DNA from: an uncultured Lachnospiraceae bacterium
GTDB taxonomy: Bacteria; Bacillota; Clostridia; Lachnospirales; Lachnospiraceae
NCBI GenBank assembly: GCA_900555195.1
Contig: USKC01000159.1
Location: 1-7,079, forward strand
Direction of reading: 5' to 3'
Length of the DNA: 7,079 bases
Position numbers and translations under genes: made by a program. The notes under the pieces were generated by a model. It saw only the letters and a list, made by a program, of their open reading frames with translations. It searched no databases and was not told where the DNA came from. This document shows positions 1 through 6,760 of the stretch, one piece after another (the stretch's first letter is position 1; every line of letters starts with the position of its first letter).

Positions 1-100
1 CCCATTTTTTTTAAACCGACATATTTCTTTCACAAATATCCTGTATGATAAAACTCGATAGATGAACAACACCTATCTCCCCCCTCATAAGATAAGATGC
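1..100. other. AT-rich left-edge intergenic stretch
   Basis: This stretch lies downstream of the kinase terminator and is more AT-rich than the genes. On the minus strand a purine-rich run (plus 77-86, read as GGGGGGAGAT) precedes a GTG at 72-70. That frame stays open to the window edge (24 codons), with a second in-frame GTG at 33-31. The codons include ATA, TTA and CGA, unlike the neighbouring genes, and the peptide is not recognisable. It could be the first codons of the next gene or simple intergenic DNA. I do not call a gene here. Confidence 0.4.
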
Positions 101-139
101 GAAGGACGGCCTGTTCCAGTGATGGAAAGGCCGTTCTTT
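101..139 (-). terminator. Hairpin terminator after the kinase gene, possibly bidirectional
   Basis: A long inverted repeat begins 18 nt past the kinase stop codon. Plus positions 106-112 (ACGGCCT) pair with 128-134, and 114-118 (TTCCA) pair with 123-127. The loop is four bases (119-122) and one base, 113, is bulged. Pairing can continue outward over 101-105 and 135-139 with G-U pairs. In the operon direction the 3' tail is only moderately T-rich (CCTTCGC). On the plus strand the tail is TTCTTTGTGTG, so it may also stop transcripts coming from the left. Stem strength and position support a terminator at the end of the minus-strand gene run. Confidence 0.7.
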
Positions 140-156
140 GTGTGTTCCGTCCACGC

Positions 157-1086
157 TCAGTCCAGCCGCTGTACCGCAATCTCCTGATACAATCTCTCCG
201 CAAGTTCCTGCGGAACGTTCCCGCTTTCAAATGTAGACGCGTTGGCCGCGGACACTGCCGTCGCCCTGCGCAGAATCTCTTCCTGGGGCAGTCCATCCAT
301 GCAGGACATCACCATGGACGCCACCGCACTGTCCCCGCAGCCCACCGTATTTTCCGTTTTTACCTTAGGCGCTGCAGCGTACATGCATCCATCTTCTCCT
401 GCCAACAGCATCCCTTTCCTTCCGAGGGAAACCGCCACCAGTTCTATTCCACCCTCCCGCAGCAGGCAGGCAGCTTCTTTTAATTCCTCCAGGGTTTTCA
501 GCCCGTGTCCGATCACATATTCCAGTTCCTGGCGGTTTGGCTTAATCAGAAAGGGTTTCTGCCGGATTCCCTCCGCCAGCAACACGCCGCTGGTATCAAG
601 GAATACTTTTTTCCCTTTATCCGAAGCGATTCTGATCAGGCGGGCATAGATATCTTCCGGAACTCCGGGCGCCGCGCTTCCCGACAGCACTACTGCCTCT
701 GCCTCCTCAGCCAGCCATTCATAGCGGTTCAAAAGTTCCGTCAGCCATTCTTCCCTAATAGTGGGGCCCGGCTCCAATATCTCCGTTACATAGCCGTTAT
801 CCGCAATGATATTCATGCTGCTCCTGGTCTCTTCCCCGGTCTCGACAAAAGCGCTTCGGATCCCCTGCTCGCAAAGCCGCTCTTCGATCCATTTCCCCGG
901 AAAGCCTCCCAGAAATCCTGTGGCGGTCACCGGCCTGCCGTACTGACGCAGGATCCGGCTCACATTAATTCCTTTGCCGCCCGGCATATTCGTAACGGAA
1001 CGCATCCGGTTTACCCTCCCGCAGAAAAGTTCTCCCGTTCTGTAGGTCTTATCCACCGCCGGATTTAAAGTCACCGTCAAAATCAT
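157..1086 (-). CDS. PfkB-family hexose-phosphate kinase (1-phosphofructokinase / tagatose-6-phosphate kinase type)
   Basis: This cytoplasmic ribokinase-fold enzyme is expected to phosphorylate a sugar phosphate with ATP. Its 309 residues match the FruK/LacC subfamily length. The N-terminus (ILTVTLNPAVDKTY) is the classic FruK/LacC opening. The first PfkB signature, GGKGINVSRIL, is at residues 36-46. SGS at 135-137, the DTSG region near 164-167 and KPN at 182-184 follow. The C-terminal signature NTVGCGDS is at 246-253, with the catalytic base expected at Asp252. The usual GAGDS reads GCGDS here, with Cys250 in the anion-hole loop. The ATG start is fixed by AAGGAGG at 1094-1100, 7 nt upstream. 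The gene begins 26 nt after recJ and is probably translated from the same mRNA. No PTS, DeoR-type regulator or aldolase is beside it, so the substrate (fructose-1-P, tagatose-6-P or other) cannot be settled; the family call is firm. Confidence 0.9.
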   Translation of the reverse strand: MILTVTLNPAVDKTYRTGELFCGRVNRMRSVTNMPGGKGINVSRILRQYGRPVTATGFLGGFPGKWIEERLCEQGIRSAFVETGEETRSSMNIIADNGYVTEILEPGPTIREEWLTELLNRYEWLAEEAEAVVLSGSAAPGVPEDIYARLIRIASDKGKKVFLDTSGVLLAEGIRQKPFLIKPNRQELEYVIGHGLKTLEELKEAACLLREGGIELVAVSLGRKGMLLAGEDGCMYAAAPKVKTENTVGCGDSAVASMVMSCMDGLPQEEILRRATAVSAANASTFESGNVPQELAERLYQEIAVQRLD

Positions 1087-1093
1087 TCCCGCT

Positions 1094-1100
1094 CCTCCTT
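1094..1100 (-). promoter_or_regulatory. Ribosome binding site of the kinase gene
   Basis: The minus strand reads AAGGAGG here, 7 nt upstream of the ATG at 1086-1084. This near-perfect Shine-Dalgarno site lies inside the 26-nt gap after recJ. It decides the kinase start and implies independent initiation on a shared transcript. Confidence 0.85.
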
Positions 1101-1112
1101 CTATCTGCTATT

Positions 1113-2897
1113 TCATTGATACTGCCGCATGACCAGCTGCAGGCGGCTGTCTCCCCTCCAGGTATTGATCGTGGGATAATAGGTAACGGCCAGGCGGATT
1201 TCCCCTTTATACGCCGTTCCTCTCTCATTCTGATACAATGCCCGGACAGCCTGGCCGCCAAAACGCTGCTCCATATATTCGTTCATCGGCTCCGGATCTC
1301 CAAAAGCCATCATTTCCCAACGTTTTCCCTGATCGTCCTGCACCGTAAAGCGAACCGCATTTCCATTTTTCCCGAGGATGCGGGCCGATAGGAACAAAAG
1401 ATCCTTCTGGGCGAACAGCGGCCTGGGATTCCCATTGCCGAAAGGTTCCAGGGCGTCCAACTCTTCCACCAGTCTCTGAGACACAAAGGATACCGGCATG
1501 GGCACATCGATATGAATCCGTTCCTCCATGTCCTCCGGCGTGAGCGTGCAGACCTCATTGATCCGCCTGCGGAATACTTCTACATCCTCTTGCCTGAGGG
1601 ATAGCCCAGCCGCCATCTTATGTCCGCCGTACTTCAGAAACAATTCCTTTACTTTCGTCATTTCTTCATACATATGATACGTCTCAATGGAACGCCCGCT
1701 GCCTTTGACCCCGTCTTCCGCACGGGTCAGAACGAATACGGGCTTGTAGTATCTCTCCCGCACCCTTCCCGCTATGATCCCAGCCAGGCTTTCATGGCAG
1801 TCCGGCAGAAAGATCACAAGAACCCGATCCCGTTTCAGGCTGCCCGCTTCCACTTCTTCCACCGCACGCTTCACATACTCTTCCGTCATCTCCTTGCGGC
1901 TGTCATTCAGCTGCTTCAGCAGGGTTGCCAGCTGCACCGCCTCTGTCCGGTCACGCGCTTCCAGCAGTTCCAGGGCTCTCGTGGCCGTATCCAGTCTTCC
2001 CGTCGCGTTCAGACAGGGCCCCATCACGAACCCGATGGTATAACTGCCAAGCTTCTGCCTGTCCACCCCATTTACCTCCATCAGGGCCTGAAGGCCCAGA
2101 TTCTTGGAATTTTTCATATAGGACAAGCCATATCGGACGATGATACGGTTCTCATCCAGCAGTTCCATCACATCACAGATGGTAGCAAACGCCGCCAGTT
2201 CCAGCAGTTCCTGAAGAAGAGACGCTTTCACAGGAAGCAGCCCCAGCTTCTCATACAGGCCGCAGATCACCTTATAAGCCACAACGCCGCCGCAGATTCC
2301 CTTGAAAGGATAAGAATCTCCTTCCTGTTTCGGATCCACCACTGCATCCGCGGGAGGCAGGAGATATCTTCTGCCTCCCTCCTCTTCTTCATAGGGAACC
2401 TCGTGATGATCCGTCACGATCACCGTCATCCCCTTCTGCTTTGCCAGTGCGATCTGTTCTGCGGCCGCGATTCCGTTGTCACAGGTTAGGATGGTATCGA
2501 TTCCATCCGCATACGCGTCCTCCACCAAATGTTCATTCAATCCGTATCCATCCTTGATCCGATGCGGGATGGCCGTATCCACGACAGCCCCTGCATCGCT
2601 TAATCCCTTATGCAGAATGAACGTGGAACAGATCCCATCCGCATCATAATCTCCGATGATCCGAATGCGTTTTTTCTCCCTGATTTTATCCTGCAGCAGC
2701 GCAACAGCCTCCGGCATATCCTTTAGCAGCCAGGGTGAATACAGATCTTCCAGCGTTCCATGAAGGAATTTGCGGATTTCTTCCTCCGTTTCCAGCCCTC
2801 TGTTTCGGATGACACGGGCGATTACCGGACTGATGCCGAATCGTTTTCCAATTCCTTCAAAATCCGCCCTTTTAGCGGCTACATACCATTTTGCCAT
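1113..2897 (-). CDS. recJ: Single-stranded-DNA-specific exonuclease RecJ
   Basis: RecJ is a cytoplasmic 5'-to-3' single-strand DNA exonuclease of the DHH phosphoesterase superfamily, used in RecF-pathway recombination, mismatch repair and fork processing. From the ATG at 2897 the protein is 594 residues, close to E. coli RecJ. Metal-binding motifs are visible: GDYDADG at 82-88, CDNGI at 139-143, DHH at 163-165 and a VVDP motif at 186-189. NATGRLDTA is at 297-305. The DHHA1 part carries GSGRS at 399-403 and GGHKMAAG at 424-431. An OB-fold C-terminus contains FGNGNPRPLF at 486-495. The frame stays open upstream as far as an ATG at 3119, but that would overlap secDF by 97 nt and add 74 unrelated residues. 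I chose 2897 because MAKWYV begins the family homology. The Shine-Dalgarno signal before it is weak. The gene looks intact. Confidence 0.95.
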   Translation of the reverse strand: MAKWYVAAKRADFEGIGKRFGISPVIARVIRNRGLETEEEIRKFLHGTLEDLYSPWLLKDMPEAVALLQDKIREKKRIRIIGDYDADGICSTFILHKGLSDAGAVVDTAIPHRIKDGYGLNEHLVEDAYADGIDTILTCDNGIAAAEQIALAKQKGMTVIVTDHHEVPYEEEEGGRRYLLPPADAVVDPKQEGDSYPFKGICGGVVAYKVICGLYEKLGLLPVKASLLQELLELAAFATICDVMELLDENRIIVRYGLSYMKNSKNLGLQALMEVNGVDRQKLGSYTIGFVMGPCLNATGRLDTATRALELLEARDRTEAVQLATLLKQLNDSRKEMTEEYVKRAVEEVEAGSLKRDRVLVIFLPDCHESLAGIIAGRVRERYYKPVFVLTRAEDGVKGSGRSIETYHMYEEMTKVKELFLKYGGHKMAAGLSLRQEDVEVFRRRINEVCTLTPEDMEERIHIDVPMPVSFVSQRLVEELDALEPFGNGNPRPLFAQKDLLFLSARILGKNGNAVRFTVQDDQGKRWEMMAFGDPEPMNEYMEQRFGGQAVRALYQNERGTAYKGEIRLAVTYYPTINTWRGDSRLQLVMRQYQ

Positions 2898-3022
2898 AAC
2901 CTTAATCTTTCTGCCAAGAATTACCTGGCCGCGCAAAAAAAGCGCTCCGGCCAAATCAGTTATACCACAGCCAATCCATACAGCTGCCGGTTCGCCTGTC
3001 ACCCGGAACGCTTTCCCATGTC
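2898..3022 (-). promoter_or_regulatory. secDF-recJ spacer with hairpin and possible internal promoter
   Basis: This 125-nt gap separates the secDF stop from the recJ start. A hairpin spans plus 2927-2952: GGCC (2927-2930) and GCGC (2931-2934) pair with 2949-2952 and 2942-2945. Three unpaired bases interrupt one side, and the 7-base loop is all T on the minus strand. The T run sits in the loop rather than after the stem, so this is not a standard terminator. Upstream, the minus strand reads TGGTATAAC (TATAAC at 2964-2959), an extended -10-like element without a clear -35 box. The spacer could supply some independent recJ expression; this is inference from weak motifs. Confidence 0.3.
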
Positions 3023-5188
3023 TTACTTTTTCGCTTTTGCTTTTTCCCTTCCACCTATCCGGGTGCGCAGCACCAGCCAGAGCGAACCTGTGATGCATAC
3101 GGACGAATAAGTGCCGCATACGATGCCAATCATTAGGGGAAGCGCAAATTCCTGTACAGAACTGACTCCCATTACATATAGCACCGCGACCATAATAAAA
3201 GTGGTCAGAGAGGTGAACACACTTCTGGACAGCGTCTGCGTGATGCTCTTATCGACCAGCCCCGGCAGATCCGCATCTCCCTCCAGCTTCATGTTCTCCC
3301 TGATTCGGTCAAAGATAACGATGGTCGCATTAATGGAATAGCCGACAATCGTGAGAATACATGCGATGAAGGTGCTTCCTACGGAGACCCTCGCTACTGC
3401 ATAAAAGGCGATCACCACCAAAACGTCATGGAGCAAAGCAGTAACAGCACTTGCCCCAAACCGGATATCCTTAAAGCGGAACCAGATATAAATCAGCATA
3501 AACGCAGCGGCAACCACCACTGCGATGACAGCCTCCTGTCTCGTTTCCGCGCTGATCGTAGAACTAATGGTCTCTGTCGTAATAGTCTCTTCATTCACTC
3601 CGAACTGGTCAGAGAACATAGCGCTCATCTCTTCTCTCTCATCTGCATTGAGCGTCCTGGTCTTGAAGATCACCTGATTGGATCCCTGCACCTTCTGAGA
3701 CTGTACATTGCCATCTCCTGTTATTTCTTCAATATAAGGAACCACTTCCGCATCGATCTGCTCAATGCTCATGTCTTCCTGGAACGTAACGCTGGTAGAA
3801 GTTCCCCCCACAAAGTCCAGGCTATAATTGAGCGCCTGCCCCGTCCGCGCCTGATACAGGCCCATAAACACGAAGCCTACCACAATCACAGCGATGGACA
3901 CGCCGAAGAAGATCCCTTTCTTGGAAACGAAATTCACCGTCTTTCTTTCTTTCGCTTTTCCATAAAACTTCTCGTTCTGGAAGCCAATGGCGTACAGCGC
4001 ATTCAATAACGTCCTGGTAATTGTAAGCGCTGTAAACATGGACACCACAACGCCGAGCGCCAGTGTCTGCGCAAAGCCTCTGATCGTGCCTGAGCCAATA
4101 AAGCCCAGCACAGCGGCCGCAATCAGCGTCGTGATATTTCCATCCAGGATTGCGGAAAGCGCTTTTTGGAATCCGATCTTAAGCGCTGTCTTCACAGTCT
4201 TTCCCGTGGCGATTTCTTCCCGGATACGGGCAAAGATGATCACGTTGGCATCCACTGCCATGCCGATGGACAGAATGATACCTGCCACGCCCGGAAGCGT
4301 CAGCGTGATGTCAAACCCATACAGAAGCAGAATCATGAGCACCACATAGAGCCCAAGGGCAAGGGCGCTTGCCAGACCGGGAATCCAGTATACCACAATC
4401 ATGAAAATCATCACGATTGCCATTCCAATGGCTCCTGCCTGCAGGCTTTTTTCAAGAGCGGAAGAACCAAGCTGTGCCCCAACCACATTGGAACGCAGTT
4501 CTTCCAGTTCTAGCTTCAGCCCACCGATACGAATGGTAGAAGCCAGGTTCTCCGCCGCTTCATAGGATTCCATGCCCGTGATGACCGCATTCCCATCCGT
4601 AATCGCATTCTGCACAGACGGCGCGCTGACCTCTTGTCCATCATAAATGATCCGGATGATATCATGCGTCGGGGCTGCAGCTGTTGTGGCCTCCGCGAAT
4701 TTCTGCCTTCCCTCTTCCGTCAGGGTCAGGGCCACAACCGGAATCTGATTGCCCATCTCATCCTGCTGATAGACTGCCTGAGCATCCGCCACATCCGTTC
4801 CTTCCAGCACTGTATTGCCCGAAGAATCTTCAAAAATGAGGGAACCAGGCTTTCCCAGTTCTTCCAGAACCGCATTGGCATCGGATACTCCGGGTATCTC
4901 AATGTTAATCCGGTCTGTACCTTCCTTATATACCTGCGCTTCTGTAGAATACTGTTCCACACGCCGCTGCAGCTTATAAACCGTATCGTCCATATCTGCG
5001 GCTGAAGGTTCCTCGTCTCCTACAGCCTGATAGGTAATGCTCACCCCTCCAGCCAGATCAAGGCCCTGCTTAATGCTGGACGCAGACCCAGCTCCGTTCT
5101 CTCCCACGCCAAAAACTGCAATATAGATCAGCCCGGCCAGGATAACAAAAAATGCAACTAAAGTAATGATTCCTTTTTTCCTGCTCAT
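3023..5188 (-). CDS. secDF: Fused protein translocase subunit SecDF
   Basis: SecDF is a membrane-embedded RND-type accessory motor that uses the proton gradient to pull preproteins out of SecYEG. This 721-residue chain joins SecD (about 1-400) to SecF (about 420-721), an arrangement also seen in Bacillus. The sequence suggests twelve membrane segments: one at 7-27, five between about 253 and 395, one at 424-444, and five between about 552 and 706. Large extracytoplasmic domains follow the first and seventh. SecD motifs are GLDLAGG (42-48) and AVDANVIIFARIREE (311-325), which keeps Asp313. SecF motifs are LDFVGG (457-462) and GYSINATIVIFDRIREN (616-632). The usual INDT of SecF reads INAT, with Ala621; Arg655 in QTLSRS is kept. 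The ATG start follows AGAGG by 5 nt and lies 22 nt after scfB, so the two genes are probably co-transcribed. The basic C-terminal tail is cytoplasmic. The gene is intact. Confidence 0.96.
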   Translation of the reverse strand: MSRKKGIITLVAFFVILAGLIYIAVFGVGENGAGSASSIKQGLDLAGGVSITYQAVGDEEPSAADMDDTVYKLQRRVEQYSTEAQVYKEGTDRINIEIPGVSDANAVLEELGKPGSLIFEDSSGNTVLEGTDVADAQAVYQQDEMGNQIPVVALTLTEEGRQKFAEATTAAAPTHDIIRIIYDGQEVSAPSVQNAITDGNAVITGMESYEAAENLASTIRIGGLKLELEELRSNVVGAQLGSSALEKSLQAGAIGMAIVMIFMIVVYWIPGLASALALGLYVVLMILLLYGFDITLTLPGVAGIILSIGMAVDANVIIFARIREEIATGKTVKTALKIGFQKALSAILDGNITTLIAAAVLGFIGSGTIRGFAQTLALGVVVSMFTALTITRTLLNALYAIGFQNEKFYGKAKERKTVNFVSKKGIFFGVSIAVIVVGFVFMGLYQARTGQALNYSLDFVGGTSTSVTFQEDMSIEQIDAEVVPYIEEITGDGNVQSQKVQGSNQVIFKTRTLNADEREEMSAMFSDQFGVNEETITTETISSTISAETRQEAVIAVVVAAAFMLIYIWFRFKDIRFGASAVTALLHDVLVVIAFYAVARVSVGSTFIACILTIVGYSINATIVIFDRIRENMKLEGDADLPGLVDKSITQTLSRSVFTSLTTFIMVAVLYVMGVSSVQEFALPLMIGIVCGTYSSVCITGSLWLVLRTRIGGREKAKAKK

Positions 5189-5210
5189 TTTTTCCTCTCA
5201 TTCCCAAGCG

Positions 5211-6599
5211 TTATGACAGCGCCGCTTTTATCATGATCGCACATTCGATCCGCTTTCTCTGCAGCTGACAGCCGATCTCATAGGAGCCATTTATGTTTCC
5301 TGTAAAATTGTAAGAATTAGCCGCACATCCGCCGCTGCAGTAGAATTTAGCGAAGCAGTCACGACACGCTTCCTTCGCGTAGACATTGCACTCCTTAAAG
5401 GAATCTCTGATATCCGTCCTGATGATTCCCTGATCCACATTGCCCATCAGGAACTCTTCCTTGCCCACAAACTGATGGCAGGGATAAAAATCTCCCCAGG
5501 GCGTCACAGCCAGGTACTCGGTCCCGGAACCGCAGCCGGAAAGACGCTTCGCCACACAGGGGCCTCCGCTCAGATCGATCATAAAATGGAAAAAGTTTAC
5601 GCCTTTTCCCTCCTGGTGTCTCTTAATCAGTTCCTTCGCCAGGCGGTCATATTCCTCCAGGATAGCGGGCACATCTTCCTCTCTGAGCGCATAATCCTCC
5701 GAAGGCTCCGCCACCACGGGCTCTACGGAAATCTGCTCAAAGCCAAGATCTGCCAAATGCTCCACATCCCTGCCAAAATCCAGATTATGATGCGTAAACG
5801 TTCCTCTCACATAATAATTGAACTGATCCCGGCTCTCTGCCAGCTTCTGGAACTTGGGCACGATTTCATCATAACTGCCCTGTCCGCCCCTGTGCGGACG
5901 CATGCGGTCATTGACTTCCTTCCGTCCGTCAATGCTGAGCACCACATTAGCCATTTCCTTATTCAAAAATTCCTGAATCTCATCATTGAGAAGAACCCCG
6001 TTCGTGGTCAGGGTGAACCGGAACTTCTTATGATTGGGTTCTTCCAAGCTTCTTCCATATTCGACCAGGCGCTTTACAACATCCCAATTCATGAGGGGCT
6101 CACCGCCGAAGAAATCCACCTCCAGATTCACACGGCTGCCGGAATTAGCCACCAGGAAGTCCAGCGCTTTCTTTCCCACTTCAAAGCTCATCAGAGCCCG
6201 CCTTCCGTGGTATTCTCCTTCCTCCGCAAAGCAGTATCTGCACGCCAGGTTGCAGTCATGGGCGATATGCAGGCACAGCGCCTTCACAACGGTCTGCCTG
6301 TTTTTAAAATCGCCGATATATTTTTCATAAATATCTTCTGTGAACAGGGTCCCTGCCTCTGCCAGAGCGAGCACTTCTTCCACCGCTTCGGCAAGCTCCT
6401 GCGCGCTATAGGAGTAGCCGTTCCGCTCGCACTCCGCTTCCACAGCCTTAAGCACTGCCTCCTGATCCTTCACGCCCTCCAGGTACTGTTTCTCGATGAA
6501 AGGCAGTATGTCGTAGACACACTCATCCACAACATGCACGCTTCCGCTGTTCACATCCATCACAATGTTGTATCCATTGTTCTTATACTGATGTATCAC
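5211..6599 (-). CDS. scfB: SCIFF ranthipeptide maturase (radical SAM/SPASM thioether-forming enzyme)
   Basis: This enzyme uses S-adenosylmethionine and iron-sulfur clusters to install a thioether cross-link in the SCIFF precursor encoded just upstream. The protein has 462 residues. Residues 1 to about 90 resemble the RRE-type precursor-recognition domain reported for SCIFF maturases. The radical SAM core has CxxxCxxC at Cys116, Cys120 and Cys123, followed by DFFGGEPLMNW at 162-172. The C-terminal SPASM region supplies ligands for auxiliary clusters: Cys348, Cys356, Cys374 (in GDFYPCHQF), then Cys412-x2-Cys415-x5-Cys421-x3-Cys425 and Cys444. The start is GTG at 6599, placed by AGGAAAGG at 6610-6617, 10 nt upstream. 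It sits 161 nt after scfA and 22 nt before secDF. The cysteine set appears complete, so activity is expected. Other SPASM peptide maturases share the layout, but the adjacent SCIFF peptide makes this assignment strong. Confidence 0.95.
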   Translation of the reverse strand: MIHQYKNNGYNIVMDVNSGSVHVVDECVYDILPFIEKQYLEGVKDQEAVLKAVEAECERNGYSYSAQELAEAVEEVLALAEAGTLFTEDIYEKYIGDFKNRQTVVKALCLHIAHDCNLACRYCFAEEGEYHGRRALMSFEVGKKALDFLVANSGSRVNLEVDFFGGEPLMNWDVVKRLVEYGRSLEEPNHKKFRFTLTTNGVLLNDEIQEFLNKEMANVVLSIDGRKEVNDRMRPHRGGQGSYDEIVPKFQKLAESRDQFNYYVRGTFTHHNLDFGRDVEHLADLGFEQISVEPVVAEPSEDYALREEDVPAILEEYDRLAKELIKRHQEGKGVNFFHFMIDLSGGPCVAKRLSGCGSGTEYLAVTPWGDFYPCHQFVGKEEFLMGNVDQGIIRTDIRDSFKECNVYAKEACRDCFAKFYCSGGCAANSYNFTGNINGSYEIGCQLQRKRIECAIMIKAALS

Positions 6600-6609
6600 T
6601 GAAATAATT

Positions 6610-6617
6610 CCTTTCCT
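6610..6617 (-). promoter_or_regulatory. Ribosome binding site of scfB
   Basis: The minus strand reads AGGAAAGG, about 10 nt upstream of the GTG at 6599-6597. No ATG in this frame lies closer to the site, so it supports GTG as the true start. The weaker start codon may help keep the enzyme below its precursor. Confidence 0.65.
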
Positions 6618-6627
6618 GATATGAAAT

Positions 6628-6688
6628 ACAGCCCTCCTGCCGCACCCAAGAGACAGTCCTTTGACGGTTCATGGCCGGACGGGGCTGT
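6628..6688. other. Long-range inverted repeat in the scfB leader
   Basis: ACAGCCC at plus 6628-6634 is exactly complementary to GGGCTGT at 6682-6688. Within it, GTCC at 6656-6659 pairs with GGAC at 6677-6680. In the scfB mRNA this would enclose a 47-nt domain ending about 10 nt before the ribosome binding site. On the plus strand the outer arm is followed by a T run (6689-6693), giving a terminator-like shape for antisense transcription. It could be a leader structure, an antisense terminator, or chance. No known riboswitch consensus was recognised. Confidence 0.35.
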
Positions 6689-6700
6689 TTTTTACGCACA

Positions 6701-6728
6701 ATAAGCAGCGATTCTCATCGCTGCTTAT
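6701..6728 (-). repeat. Perfect 12-bp hairpin between scfA and scfB
   Basis: Positions 6701-6712 (ATAAGCAGCGAT) are the exact reverse complement of 6717-6728. The four-base loop reads GAGA in the transcript direction, a GNRA-type tetraloop. It lies 32 nt after the scfA stop. What follows on the minus strand (TGTGCGTAAAAAAC) is not a U-tract, so this is not a canonical terminator. It is better explained as a 3'-end stabiliser, a processing site, or a leaky attenuator that makes scfA mRNA more abundant than scfB mRNA. The structure is seen directly; the role is inferred. Confidence 0.75.
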
Positions 6729-6738
6729 AAAGACCCTG

Positions 6739-6752
6739 TTTGGTTTTCCAAA
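6739..6752. repeat. Short inverted repeat after scfA
   Basis: TTTGG (6739-6743) and CCAAA (6748-6752) form a 5-bp stem with a four-base loop, 8 nt after the scfA stop. It is weak alone but lies beside the 12-bp hairpin. Together they place two stems within 60 nt of the scfA 3' end. Confidence 0.35.
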
Positions 6753-6760
6753 GGAGCCGC

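Noticed and set aside
1..72. Possible next gene starting at GTG 72 or GTG 33 on the minus strand
   Set aside because: Only up to 24 codons are visible, codon use is atypical and the peptide is unrecognised, so it is described as intergenic.
1620..2489. Long plus-strand open frame opposite recJ
   Set aside because: It mirrors conserved RecJ coding sequence; its Arg/His/Gln-rich composition is typical of an antisense shadow.
2898..3119. Upstream extension of recJ to an ATG at 3119
   Set aside because: The frame is open but overlaps the secDF C-terminus by 97 nt, lacks family homology before MAKWYV, and would cross the intergenic hairpin. The 594-residue form matches known RecJ lengths.
5475..6602. 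Long plus-strand open frame opposite scfB
   Set aside because: It is antisense to a clear radical SAM gene with conserved motifs; the 375-codon frame has no recognisable domain or upstream ribosome binding site.
6585..6672. Small 29-codon minus-strand frame (ATG at 6672) between scfA and scfB
   Set aside because: It has no ribosome binding site, overlaps the scfB start, and the peptide resembles nothing known; better explained as leader sequence.
6701..6728. Reading the scfA-scfB hairpin as a full Rho-independent terminator
   Set aside because: No U-tract follows the stem in the scf direction, and scfB has no convincing promoter of its own, so complete termination is unlikely.
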